Shown here piece after piece: positions 47,190 to 58,055 of a DNA stretch of 64,000 nucleotides. Positions within the stretch are counted from its first letter, which is position 1, and the number at the start of each line of letters is the position of its first letter. The position numbers were made by a program, and so were the translations under genes. Origin of the DNA: Molossus alvarezi (lineage: Eukaryota; Chordata; Mammalia; Chiroptera; Molossidae); contig CM073885.1 in assembly GCA_037176705.1 (NCBI GenBank), forward strand, positions 87,266,001 through 87,330,000. The letters run 5' to 3'. A model generated the notes under the pieces. The model was not told the DNA's origin and ran no database searches. It saw only the letters and a list, made by a program, of their open reading frames with translations.

Positions 47190-47355
47190 CAAAGACATTA
47201 TCTGCGCTAATGTTCGTGGCTCTCAGAGGCGGGTGTATTATCCCAGTGCACGAAGGACACCTGATCGGACAGATTCTGTGCCTAAGACCAACCACATAAT
47301 TAGTGAGGGTCAGAATGTCCTTTGAACTTAGGTCTTCTGACTCTTTCGAGTAGAT
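47190..47355 (+). mobile_element. MIR SINE relic
   Basis: 'gtgtattatcccagtgcac', 'ccaaccacataattagtgag' and 'ctttgaacttaggtcttctgactct' follow the MIR order. Confidence 0.65.
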
Positions 47356-47524
47356 GTTTTCCTTAAATATTGTAACTGGAAATTTAAACTGAGAAGTCAC
47401 TCAGAATAATTTTGGCGATGCATGTCACTAACAACGAAAGCACGCCACACCTTTCGAACTTTTCTTTGGAAGTGGTTTAAAGGGAATACCGCAGATGAAA
47501 GGTGGAAAAAACTACATACCAAAG

Positions 47525-47755
47525 ATATTCAACTGGGTATTACTTTGTCGAAGAATAAAATCCTGTTAACTGTAAAGGAACAGGCAACTAGTTAAGTAAA
47601 TTAGAGAATATCAATATGATTGAATATTACTATATAGTTATTAAAATAATTGTGGAGACTTTGTAGCAATATGAAAAAAGCATATTACAATATTGAGTGA
47701 AAAAAAAGATAAATTCTAAGTTGTGGTTATACTGTTATTAAAAATATGAAAAACT
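47525..47755 (+). mobile_element. LINE-1 3'-end relic
   Basis: The text 'aactagttaagtaaattagagaatatcaa', 'gaatattactatatagttattaaaa' and 'gcatattacaatattgagtgaaaaaa' recalls the end of L1 ORF2 ('...atgaataaattgtggtatatcca', 'ggaatactatacagccattaaaa', '...aagtgaaaaaagca'). It is diverged, has no open frame, and is followed by a SINE. Confidence 0.7.
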
Positions 47756-47756
47756 G

Positions 47757-47990
47757 CCCTGGCCAGTTTGGCTCAGCAGTTAGAGCATCGGCCTGCGGTC
47801 CCGAGAGACCCGGGTTCGGTTCCCGCTAAGGGCATGTACCTCGGTTGCAGTTTGTCCCCGGCCCTGGTTGGTCGTGCGGGTGGCAGCCACTCGATGTGTC
47901 CCTTTCATTTCAATGTTTCTCTTTCTCCCTCTCTCTCCCTCCCACTCTATCTGAACAAAAAGTGAAGTGTCCTCAGGTGAAGATTAAAAA
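47757..47990 (+). mobile_element. VES-type SINE, type B, 'GAACAAAA' subtype
   Basis: Head 'tttggctcagcagttagagc', '...ctatctgaacaaaaagtgaa' and 3' block 'tcctcaggtgaagatt'. The tail continues into (TA)n. The duplication is not clear. Confidence 0.94.
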
Positions 47991-48599
47991 GTATATATAT
48001 ATACGCAAAACACCACAGAAAGAGTCTAAGTCTCCGGGTGCCATGTCGTTTGGCTTTTATATTGTACATTGAACTGCACAGTACCTAAATATCTAGAAAT
48101 ATCTAAAATGGAAAATGAGGCACAGATATGACCACCCTGCAAGGTAGCCTGCCATCCAAGTACCAGACTAGAAGGAAAGACTAAATACTTGAAGAATTCA
48201 GGACAGAGGGCATCGTTGTTAAATGGAATGATCAGGGAAGGTTTTATATATATATATAATGTGTGTATACAGATATATATATTTCCCAATTTTTATTAAT
48301 TTCTTTTTGTTACAGATGTTTCTCCTTTTTCCTGAGGGAGGGTTTATTTATTTATTATTTTTTAAATAGTAGAAGACTCTGAGCTGGAAGGGGCAGAATT
48401 TCGGTGGGTCAAGACCAAAGAAGCGCCTGTGGATGATGGGGAGGACGTTTCCAAGGAAAACAGCAGGCGCGAAGGCAGAGAGGAGGGGGCGCAAGGCAGA
48501 GTTGGGAAGCGGCAGGTAACCACATGAAAAGAGCTGATCTGAGGTGTAGACAAACCCCAGGGCTAACTAGTTTCCCCGCAGTGGCGCCTTCCACATGGT
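47991..48599. other. Unique sequence, (TA)n and GC-rich parts
   Basis: (TA)n lies at 48245-48258 and about 48272-48283, followed by the 40-bp segment shared with 41.5 kb (48290-48328). The part 48400-48500 is purine-rich and may be old repeat DNA, not identified. Confidence 0.45.
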
Positions 48600-48791
48600 G
48601 AGCTGAGCAAGTCCTTCCGTGAGCTGTCCTGTGCGCTGCACACGTGCAGCAGCGGCCTGGCCTCCGCCCAATCGATGCCAATAGCAGCTCCTCAGTTGTG
48701 ACCAACAAAAATGCCCCCAAATGTTGCCAAATGTCTCCCAGAGGGCCACAAGCCCGCCCTGGAGGGCACGTCACTCCTGGTTGAGAAACTG
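48600..48791 (-). mobile_element. MER20-like hAT element
   Basis: In reverse complement it starts 'cagtttctcaaccaggagtg'. It then shows 'gggagacatttggcaacatt', 'ttgttggtcacaactgagga', 'tgctattggcatcgattggg', and ends after 'gcgcacaggacagctcacgg'. This is the order of MER20. The 3' terminal repeat is decayed. Confidence 0.8.
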
Positions 48792-50120
48792 GGCTAGAGC
48801 CTGGATTGAAACGTGTTTCAGCCCAGGATGAGCGCCCGCTGACAGGGGCCTACGTCTAGGCTCAGAAGGCGCATCACTGAAATCCACAGGAGACACAGGG
48901 ACACTGAGCAGAGGACAGGTTTTCATTCCAGGACTAGAAGGTAGCTTTAGACTCATCTTTGGGATGACCTTACAGAAAGAGCCTTGAATATTTGTAAAAG
49001 AAGTCTGGGCCGCAATGGGGAATCATGAATTTTCTATTGTCTATATTAGGAGATGGATTAAAAAAAACAAACAAACAAAGAAAAAAACGAGCTGACTCTA
49101 TTATTAATCCAAGGACCATGTGTAGGATGGATTAAACCAACTAGCACCTGAAGACAGAGAGACAGGAAACAATTTCGAAATGGACAGCAATCATTTGGGT
49201 GCAAAGAACAAGAGCCTGAAATACTGTTACCGATATGGAAAGGACAGATGAACAATGTAAAAATTGAAGAGAATCATCGAATGTTTAAATAAGCTAAATG
49301 CACTGGATGCGATCTAAGCCCCTGGAAACCGTCACTGCAGTTTAACTGTGAGCAGAAAACCGGCAGGAGCTTGGTCACATTCGGTCAATTTTAGTGCCGC
49401 AGGAAGACTCCTTCAAGAGTTTCTTTTCTTTATTATTTTTAATTCCATGGACTTATGCAGCTTCATGACACCTGACCAGAAAAGGATTAATGAAAGAAGT
49501 TTATAAATATTTATAAATTGATTTTATTCATGCAGCAATTTTGAAAAATACAGCAACTCCACTTGGGACCGCCAACGTTAGGATTGCAGAGGGCGGTAAA
49601 GGAGCCCCCCCGTCACCTGGGACTTGGTATAGTCTTCCATTTAGTACATCAAATCCTTGCCAAATACTTAATGTGTCCGATGTTTCAGAGTGATCTCTTC
49701 TAGCTGCTTGCTGGGCTGGGCTTTTGGGTAAAACTCACACAGGTTACAGAACAGTGCAGTTCCCTTCCGCGGGCTCTCGGGTCCACATCCTTCCTCCCTC
49801 CTGTCTGCCGTTGTCAGCTGGGGCAAAGCAGAGAGGCCCAGGGGCAGCGTCTGCTGAAACTGTAGTTTACGAATGTGTCTCCCTGAACTTTCTGCACTTT
49901 TCACTTTCAAAGTAAGCTGGCGATCTGAACAAACCCTGCTGTTCTGCTTTACAGAAGACATAAGTCAGGGAAATATTTAATTATATTATGTACCCTTTTA
50001 TTTTTCTCTTATTAAGCTAGGACTTTACTAAAAAACGAAGAGATCAGAAGGAGAAGGAGAAGTGATTTATCATCTTTAAAAATGACGAAAATTTAATCAT
50101 GACAACTAAAATTATAAATT
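48792..50120. other. Unique sequence, no gene recognised
   Basis: No repeats assigned. Overlapping frames at 49668-49961 (minus) and 49724-49915 (plus) show no domain. Confidence 0.45.
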
Positions 50121-50131
50121 AAGATAAAACA

Positions 50132-50351
50132 GCCCACCCGATGTGACTCAGTGGTTGAGCACTGACCCATGCACCAAGAAGTCGCCAGTTTGATTCCCGG
50201 TCAGGGCACGTGCCCAGGTTGTGGGCCCGATCCTCAGTGGGGAGCATGCAGGAGGCGGCCAGTTGATGTTCTCTCTCATCGATGTCTCTCTCTCTTTCCA
50301 TCTCCCTTCCTCTCTCTCGCTAAAATCAATAAAGAAAAAATAAAATACAAA
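50132..50351 (+). mobile_element. VES-type SINE, type A
   Basis: Head 'atgtgactcagtggttgagc', intact body and tail '...taaaatcaataaagaaaaaa'. A perfect 11-bp duplication (aagataaaaca) at 50121-50131 and 50352-50362. Confidence 0.96.
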
Positions 50352-50362
50352 AAGATAAAACA

Positions 50363-53300
50363 AACCCCATAATCTTTTAACCTAAAGCATGTATTTTTAT
50401 AATACATATAACAAACAGTTATATTTCTTATAGGATCAGATGTTTTTTGTAGTTGTTTGTTTTTTGTATTAAGACCACTAGAGAAAGCAATTATGCTTCA
50501 GTGATAAATTTCTGTTATTGGCACTAAGGTTCTCTGTTTACATTGTTGCTTCTCTTATCAGCCATTATCCTCTGTAACATCTCAGAATCACTAAATAGGG
50601 CCCCTCAATTCCCCTGACCGCAAACATACAAGTCAGTACACATTTTTAAAAACTTTTTAAAAGGCAATCATCTGTGGCTTATAGTATGGACCCTGTTCTT
50701 CAAATTACTTGCAAATAAAGTAATTGAAGCATTTAATTCAAAAGCAGGAAACATTTAAATCATTGTATCAGTGCGCAGAACTTAGACACCCTGAAGACAG
50801 AAGTTTTATATTCTCAGTATCTCTTCATCTGATTGTTTTACCACTGCAGAAACATTTGTGTCCAAAGATAAAGCTGTAGAACAAAATAATAATCATTTCA
50901 AGACACTTCACATTCTCCACCTTCCTCCCAAGGACTCCGTCCTAGAAATGTTGCGAAGTTCTTGTCATGCTATCAAACACCACCACTGCATTGGTCACAC
51001 ACCATTCCCCATCCCAGGTCCCCTCCTCCACTTCTTTGTTCCTGGTGCCTTCCTTCACAAAGGACACAGGGCAGCATTTCCTATGGGACAGTGCCCAGAA
51101 AACCGCTGGCACCCCACAAGCTCTGCTATTAACAGTAATAAGAGCACAAGCTACATTTATAATCAAAGGAAACATGACCAGATCCCTGTTCCGGTTTAAT
51201 AAGATAATTGAAAATTACCTCATGCAAGGTGTTCAATGACCAATAAATGTTTGGATGGTGGCCAGTGGCCTCTGCATATACAGGCATTTGATTATGAAAG
51301 GATGTTTGGCTGTTTCCCAGAAAGAACAGATTAAAAAAAGGACAGCATCGTTTTCTCCCTTTTCCATGCGTATGGCATGAGAGCAAACACGGGTTACGAC
51401 AAGGTTGAATCAGGGACGATCTCGAACCATTTGGCCAGGGCTGAAATATTCTACCTGGCATGTGTTTTTGCACCAGGCCTCAACCAAGGGCAAACTGAAT
51501 GCAAAGAACCCAGCTCTTGCAGGGAAAGTTAAGTGGAGAGCCATGAAGACTTGGAGACAGAACCAGTCGAGTTTTAATAATTAGATTAGTTGACACAAAT
51601 GGTAACAGTCTAGTACTGATCAATCAGGGGTAAAATTTTGGACAGAATACTCATATCTACAGTTTCTTGCCTGAAAGAAGTCGTGTGTATTTACAGTATC
51701 TTTCAATGAGCACTTTTTAAGCTGTATTAAGAACTGTGCTTTTATGGGGATTCAATCAGAATGATGTAAGAAGTAGAATTCCGGTAATTTCCACAGTGGA
51801 ATGTCTTATTTTCTGCCTGCTTATTACAAGTGCAACCCTATTTAAGAAAGCAATGTTTAAAATTTCATGTATTTCGCTCAGTCAACTTTTTTGACGTTCA
51901 GGTTTAATTTTGTTTTCCTTTTTTATTTTAGCCTCTCATACGAGGAGTTCATTGCAGGCTGAGAAGCATCCTGCAGATACTATTTGTGTTTCTTGAGTAT
52001 ATCCTGGCCAAAAAAAAAAGGCATTAAAGTGTTTAATCTATGATTAAATCAACGTATCCCTTACCTTAGATGTGCAGGGACAGACCACAGTCCCTAGGGA
52101 TATCAGTGGAGCACTCAGATTCATTCCAAATCAAAGTTGGAAGAGAGGAATAATAGAGAAAAGTGAGATGAAGGAAAGCGGAGAAAAATACAGGCACTGA
52201 AAAGGTTAAGATGGGAATAAGTAGTAATTTATTAGTCTGTACTAATACCAGAGAATAACATGTAGACTGGGATGATTTCCAGTCTCCCTTTCTATTCTAT
52301 TAAACCATATGCCATGGCTGATACTTGAATGTTTTTTATCTAAAAATGATAAATCCTATGATTTGTACATAATACTAAAAACTGGAAGACATTTACCCAG
52401 CAGAAGAGTTGCTCTCATTTCGACCTGAAGATCAAAGGGTTTGTTTTGGAAGGAAATGACATACCAGCTCAGAAGGGCTGACCTCACACTTCTCCTCTGA
52501 GGAGCTTTAGAAGCATTACCCATGGCCTCGGAGAGCAGAAGGTACCTAGGTCCAGTGAACATGGAAGAGATGCCTCTCCTAGCTGTCCTACAGCTGAGAA
52601 GAACACTGGCCGAGTCTGTGATGGTCTAAGGTCTGTGGGAGGAACAAAGGATGACGCTTCCTCTGCCCTGGAACACAGATCATGGGGGGGGGGGGGGCAT
52701 GGAAACATGTCATCCACGGAAGAGCGTCAGTGAGGGGGAAAGAAAGAGATCAATTAGAGACCACAGATAACGTGCAGGTCTTCAGCCAAGTTTACAGGGA
52801 ATGAAGTTTTACTTCCCTTTACATTCTTAATCCTCTGGATCTCAGCAGGGGTGGAAACAATTCCATATAAAAGAACCGGGCAATTATTAGGCCCTTTGAA
52901 CTGTACTGTGTAGGGCAACTCCAGTGGGATTGTGTGTCTACAGGCAAATTAGTAGCTCCAATGATTCATTATTTAAGCTAACAAGTCATTAGAAGGGTCT
53001 GCCCCTCCAACCACACTCTCTGAAGATATTCATAAATTGGGATTCTGGGTTAGAAAAATGGAGTTTTTGGTTAAAACCACTGTGCCAGGCCTCTCTGTTC
53101 TCCCCATCACGGAGGTGAACATAGAGGGAAAAAATGGTCAGAAACGCATTCTGTGAGCTTTATATTATGGTGTTGATTTGGTATTTTTCCATGAAGTTTT
53201 GCGTAAGATTTCTTTGCTACCTAATATATGGGACTAATGAAGATCCGCACTTTGGCGTGTGCCCTTTGGAAAGGGGAAGGCATGATCCAGGGGCTGAGGG

Positions 53301-53370
53301 AGACTGGCGAGAATGCCCCACTTCTCCTGTGCTGGGCATCCCTGTCCCAGATGCCCACGGGCTGTGGGAA
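50363..53370. other. Long unique stretch, no gene recognised
   Basis: About 3 kb without a recognised transposon. It contains a poly-G run of 14 at 52684-52697. Frames at 50858-51239 and 51129-51473 overlap on opposite strands and show no domain. Confidence 0.45.
52684..52697 (+). repeat. Poly-G tract (G14)
   Basis: Fourteen consecutive G on the plus strand, able to form G-quadruplex structures. Shorter poly-G runs occur at about 6050, 36803 and 59371. Sequencing error is common in such tracts. Confidence 0.9.
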
Positions 53371-53385
53371 AAAGCCCACGCCAGC

Positions 53386-53599
53386 CCGGGCCAGATTTGC
53401 TCCGTGATTGGAGTGCAGCCCTCGGACTCAAGGGTCGCAGGTCTGATTCCCAGTCAAGGGTTGTGGGTTCTGGTTGGGGTCGTTAGGAGGCAGTCAATCG
53501 ATGTCCCTCTCGCTTTCATGTCAATGTTTCTCTCTCTCTCCCTATCTAAAATCAATGAAAAAGTATCCTCAGGTGAGGATTAATAAAAAAACAAAAACA
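53386..53599 (+). mobile_element. VES-type SINE, older type B variant
   Basis: The head is decayed ('gatttgctccgtgattggag'). The body lacks part of the middle and the 3' block is 'tcctcaggtgaggattaata'. The 12/15 duplication starts at 53371-53385 and recurs only after the next SINE, at 53878-53892. Confidence 0.88.
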
Positions 53600-53877
53600 G
53601 CCCTGGCCGGTTTGGCTCAGCGGTTAGAGCGTCGGCCTGCGGTCCTGAGAGACCCGGGTTCGGTTCCCGCTAACAGCACGTACCTCGGTTGCAGTTTGTC
53701 CCCGGCCCTGGTTGGGTCGGGCGGGTGGCAGCCACTCGATGTGTCCCTTTCACATCGATGTTTCTCTCTCTCTCTGTTCCTCTCTCTCCCTCCCACTCTA
53801 CCTGAACAAAAAAAAAAAAAAATGGAAAGGTGTCCTCGGGTGAGGATAAAAAAAAAAAACAAAAACAAAAACAAAAC
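53600..53877 (+). mobile_element. VES-type SINE, type B, 'GAACAAAA' subtype, in the tail of the preceding copy
   Basis: Head 'tttggctcagcggttagagc', 'ctacctgaacaaaaaaaaaa', 3' block 'tcctcgggtgaggat' and an (AAAAC)n tail. It sits between the older copy and that copy's downstream duplication, so it inserted into the older tail. It is far less diverged than the copy it entered. Confidence 0.93.
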
Positions 53878-53892
53878 AAAAGCACATGCCGG

Positions 53893-55373
53893 CTTCTACC
53901 AGGGTCACAGACACTGAGGTCAGGGGCTCCATGGCCAACAGGTTCCTGACTCTTTCAAGGGTTGGTAGCAAAGCAGAAGAAGTCTTCTTTTGCTCTTGAT
54001 AATCTATCTTCTTTCCACTTCCTTCTCTTCTGTCCCTTTCTCTCCCTCCCTTTTACACTCCACTCTCTTCCCACACACACACTCACAATTCATAACATTC
54101 ATAGTTGTTGACCATTCTGCTTAGGGAAGAGGTGGCCAGGGCAGGGCTCAAGATTCTGAGACAGACAACCAGGGTCAAGTTGACCATAAACAGACAAGCT
54201 GTGGACTTAGCTAAATGCTATCCAAATGGTTTTTCAATACTTTAATCCAAATCGCCTACTGTGAAAGAAAAAGAAATCTGTGATGAATCTGAATCGTGCT
54301 CCTACAGGTGCTATGAGATTTTTAAAGATGGAATGTGTTGGGGGCTCTTTAAAAATCCTAAGACAAAGCAAAACACCCATAAAATGATGTGAACAATTCA
54401 GCCTGTGTAGGAGCTGGAGGCAGTAAAGGAGGTTGGGAGTCATCTCATGAAAGCCTTCTCCAGTGAAGAGCTGATCTGGCCAAGCCCCACTGGTGTATGA
54501 AGTAGTCTGCTTCATGGTTTAGTTCATGTTCACTTGATTTATGTTTATTATTTATTAGTCAGTGCATAGGAGCATTAAACACTTCTGAGTTACCCACTTA
54601 CGACTTACTTCTGAGGCGTGCGGAAGGAGGACAACGTCCCTCTCAAAGAGCATTGAGGTTCTGCCCGGTGGAACATCCAGCCTCGTCTCTTATTTGTTCA
54701 GAAATGGTCTCCTCCTGTCTAAAGGGCTTCAAAACCCCCACCCCCACCCCACCCCACCCCCATGCTACAATGGTGCCGACCGCTACCTGTGCAGAAAGGA
54801 TGCGGCTGCCTAGACCTCCGCCCGGTCACCCCGGTGCATGCAGCCGTCCTCGGCCATCCCCCCCCAGGCGGCAAGCAGGCAGCCAACGCCGTGCCCAGCG
54901 CACCGAAGCAAAGCCTTGTGTGGAGACCAGCTGTGCGAGACCCAAGACTTGCGGAGATGCAAAAGCAAAGACTAAGGATTCTCTGGGTTATAGACAAGCT
55001 CCAAGAATAGCTGCAGGCATTACAATACAGACAGGGGAGAATGGGCGCAACATGAGACAGACAGACAGACAGACAGGCGGAGACTGGACCAGAACAGGAC
55101 GATTCCCTTATTCACATGACCCGTTGTAAGGGAGGAGGAGCTGGGTATCAGAACCTGCTGAATATGTTCCATGTCTGATTTTGTCGAGTGAACGGAATGA
55201 ACTATATATGAGTCTCATTCTAGAAGCTTCTCCACACACTCCTGTCATTTTCATCAAGTCCCTTTTGTATCACCTTTCCAGGTACTGTTAAATGTACACA
55301 CTTGGTCTAGGTGGCAGCTAGTTAATACTCAGAAATCTGAGAGCCAAAGGTGTGAAAATTCAGTCACTGATTT
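53893..55373. other. Unique sequence with CpG-rich and simple-repeat parts
   Basis: (CCCCAC)n-like run at about 54730-54762, CpG-rich DNA at 54780-54915 and (GACA)n at about 55053-55075. The 158-codon frame at 54653-55129 crosses all of these and is of low-complexity, arginine/proline-rich composition, so I do not call it a gene. Confidence 0.5.
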
Positions 55374-55388
55374 AAAAAGACATGCATC

Positions 55389-55626
55389 CCGCCCTGGCCA
55401 GTTTGGCTCAGCAGTTAGAGCATCGGCCTGCGGTCCAGAGAGACCCGGGTTCGGTTCCCGCTAAGGGCACGTACCTCAGTGGCAGTTTGTCCCTGGCCCT
55501 GGTTGGGTCGTGCAGGTGGCAACCACTCGATGTGTCCCTTTCACGTCGATGTTCCTCTCTCTCTCTCCCTCCCACTCTATCTGAACAAAAAAATGAAAAA
55601 ATGTCCTCGGATGAGGATAAAAAAAA
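55389..55626 (+). mobile_element. VES-type SINE, type B, 'GAACAAAA' subtype (young)
   Basis: Head 'tttggctcagcagttagagc' and full length to 'tcctcggatgaggat' plus poly-A. A perfect 15-bp duplication (aaaaagacatgcatc) at 55374-55388 and 55627-55641. Confidence 0.97.
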
Positions 55627-55725
55627 AAAAAGACATGCATCTCAGTAAATGTAAAACTATGTATTATAAACTGATTTATTATTATGTAAGAATGCATAAA
55701 TAATATGTGAGGTGATGGTCAGAAA

Positions 55726-55915
55726 CAGCAGTTCTCAGCCTGTGGGTCACGACCCCTTTGGGGGTCGAACGACCCTTTCACAGGGGTCGCCTAAGAAATA
55801 GCAGTAGCAAAATTACAGTTATGAAGGAGCAACAAAAATAATTTATGGTTGGGGGTCACCACAACCTGAGGAACTGTACTAAAGGGTCGTGGCATCAGGA
55901 AGGTAAGAGCCACTG
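55726..55915 (+). mobile_element. SPIN-like non-autonomous hAT transposon
   Basis: The 5' end reads CAGCAGTTCTCAGCCTGTGG, then 'gtcacgacccctttgggggt', 'cgaacgaccctttcacaggg' and 'gtcgcctaag'. The 3' half has 'agcaaaattacagttatgaa', 'ttggggg'-type 'gtcaccacaacctgaggaac', 'aaagggtcgtggcatcagga' and ends '...agagccactg'. This is the SPIN order, also found in rodents. Relative to the family as I know it, a segment of some 35-40 bp after 'gtcgcctaag' is missing. Matching 8-bp duplications are not evident. No transposase is encoded. Confidence 0.88.
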
Positions 55916-56141
55916 GAGCAGGTACTAACTAGAAGACCTGAAGAGAAGGGAAAAGGGGGAGCCGGAAACAGTGTCCACTACAGAATTCTGCCCGGATGGG
56001 TTTCACAGAAGGTCACCAAGTTCTGGTTTATTCAGTGCCCTGTGTCTCACCTTGGCTACCAGAGGCCCCTCCAATAGGTCAAGAAAAAGAAAGGACAATG
56101 CCTGTTTTTCCTTCTTAGTCTCTTAAGAAAAATAGAATGCC

Positions 56142-56154
56142 CGCCCCCTCGTGG
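56142..56154 (-). promoter_or_regulatory. CTCF-like core motif
   Basis: The minus strand reads CCACGAGGGGGCG, close to the CTCF core (CCASYAGRGGGCG) with one off-consensus base. It lies in repeat-free DNA about 0.2 kb beyond the SPIN element. Confidence 0.4.
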
Positions 56155-57434
56155 TGAACCAGCAAGAGTGCCAAACCTCTAGGAAGGGCCTGGTTTCATC
56201 TTCCCACCAAGGACCGTGGGAAATACCAGGAGCTACTTGGACTTGGAGGCAGGAACCGTTGGTCCTTCAGCTAGAAGAGGAGTTTTTTTAGTTAGAAAAA
56301 ATTAAAAAGGGTCTTCCCATTTCCTTTGGTCCCCTGTCCCCACTCCCAGGTCGGTGAAGGGTATTATGATTACTGCGATTTTACAGCATGAGCTTTATGA
56401 CTTTTGAATATGGTTGCACTTTCACTTCTCAAATATTGGTGGTTACTGCTTAATTAAATCGGTTAGAGGGAGGATACAGATTGTCAGATTTTAAGTTATA
56501 GTTCTCATTGATCAGAAGAGAAATCAACCTGCTCTGGATAAAAAAAAAAGAAGAAAAAAAATGAAACAAAAGAAATGACATCAGACTGCCCATCTGGATG
56601 CCCACTATTCCCCATGGACCGCAATAACAGTTAATCCCGAAGGGTCCTCTTCTGGTTTACACCCGAGGAAATGCAATCAAGAGAAGTAGGGAGTGGACAG
56701 AAAAGATAGAATGAACAAAGATTAAAATGGTGTCACTGTTCATTTATGACCCTATAATTTTACGGAGTCATTTAATGAAGAGATTTCACACAAACCCCAT
56801 CTAATTCCATACAAATGGCCAGCCCCACAAGTAAACTCCAGTGGCTTTATGCGGGCTGCATGACTGACATAAGCCATTTACCATTTTATCAGTGATGGGA
56901 TAATAGAAGCAGGTGTTCCTGCTGGTCTATGCAGAATAGGTTCACTAAACATTTTATAAATCTATCAGACTGTTGTATCAGTGATGTATTGTAGTATTGC
57001 ATTTTTCTTAGGCCGAAGTTTTGAAAGAAAATCACAAACCTCCTGCTAAGCATCAAAGAGTAAGGTCCCCATTTCTTACGCTGTTTTTTTTTTTTTTTTT
57101 TTTTTTTTAATGCCTACCTATAAAAACAAACAAATCGCCAATAGCCTCTATTGTTGTTCAGGAACAGCCTTCACATTAATATTAATTCCAAATAAAATAA
57201 AAACACAATTTTTCTGTGTGCAAACCAACTTTCCAAGTTTCTGGTTCATTTCTTTAATATTTCAAAGCTTTGTGGCTTCGGAAACATTTCTTTTTAAAAA
57301 AAAAAAAAAAAGTGCTGCAAATGTAGGGAAATGCAATGGCTGATAAAATGAAAACTGGGATTGAAGGTTTTGTCTGGTGACTTTCTATTGTTCACAGATC
57401 TCTTCTGGGGCTCCTCTTTGATCTAGGGATTCTG

Positions 57435-57550
57435 AAGCCCCGGCGGTGCCAGGCCCCAGCGTGCACGGGAAACGCGCATCCTGCGGCGGCAGAGGGGCAC
57501 TACCGCCCAGCCCTGCTCACACAGCGGTAGCTGCGGACTCCCTCCCGTTA
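57435..57550. promoter_or_regulatory. CpG cluster
   Basis: About 14 CpGs within 115 bp, including 'gggaaacgcgcatcctgcgg'. Much denser than the surroundings. No exon or promoter elements could be tied to it. Confidence 0.3.
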
Positions 57551-57880
57551 CTTGCTGGAACTTGATCAGCCACTGAACTACACACATGAACAACCGCTTA
57601 GTAGCCCTTGTCAAAAAGTGGTGCTTCTCTGTAGCGATGGACTCCCGGGGCTCTGGGCTAATGCCTACGTCCTCTGCAGCCAGCTCTCGGGCACACAGAA
57701 GGCACACGATACTCCTGTATTCATGCATACATGAATAAATAAAAGCATCACAGGATGACAACAAAGTTGCAGAAAACGACCTGTGCCTCTCGGGGGTGAT
57801 AGGGTTGGGGAAGGCCACATATGAGGCCATTTGGGCGATTCGTAACCTTTCGTACTCCCTGATGCAAAAGTCAGGGGAAG

Positions 57881-58040
57881 CCCTGGCTGGGTAGCTCAGT
57901 TGGTGAGAGCGTCGTCTGATACGCCAAGGTTGTGGGTTCAATCAATCCCTGGTCAGAGCACATACAAGAAGGAACCGAAGAATGCATAAATAGGTGGAAC
58001 AACAAATCCATGCTTCTCTCTCTCTCAATTAAAAAAAAAA
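57881..58040 (+). mobile_element. Old VES-related SINE with tRNA-like head (type C)
   Basis: The head 'gggtagctcagttggtgaga' followed by 'gcgtcgtctgatacgccaag' is closer to a tRNA than types A and B. The short body has 'gaatgcataaataggtggaa' and ends in TC plus poly-A. Duplication at 12/15: 57866-57880 (aaaagtcaggggaag) and 58041-58055 (aaaagccaaggaaag). The anticodon arm is SINE-like and the 3' half does not fold as a tRNA, so it is not a tRNA gene. Confidence 0.9.
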
Positions 58041-58055
58041 AAAAGCCAAGGAAAG

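Larger units (their letters stand above)
55916..57865. other. Repeat-poor sequence with a CTCF-like site and CpG cluster
   Basis: Holds the CTCF-like site (56142-56154), conserved-noncoding-like text at 56750-57000, a poly-T of about 25 at 57084-57108, a poly-A near 57296-57311 and a CpG cluster at 57435-57550. The 172-codon minus-strand frame 57423-57941 runs through that cluster and into a SINE head and is not a credible gene. Confidence 0.5.

Noticed and set aside
53134..53583. 149-codon open frame on the plus strand
   Set aside because: Its second half is translated SINE sequence, and the first half shows no domain.
54653..55129. 158-codon open frame on the plus strand
   Set aside because: Runs through a (CCCCAC)n repeat, GC-rich DNA and a (GACA)n repeat. 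Composition is low-complexity.
55718..55923. 8-bp target-site duplication for the SPIN-like element
   Set aside because: The flanks gtcagaaa and gagcaggt do not match, so it has decayed or the true ends differ slightly.
57423..57941. Longest open frame, 172 codons on the minus strand
   Set aside because: It crosses a CpG cluster and the head of an old SINE, has no recognisable domain, and lacks promoter or splice support.
57881..57960. tRNA gene, because the head resembles a tRNA with A and B boxes
   Set aside because: It continues into a SINE body with poly-A and is bounded by a target-site duplication. The same applies to the heads of all other SINEs here.
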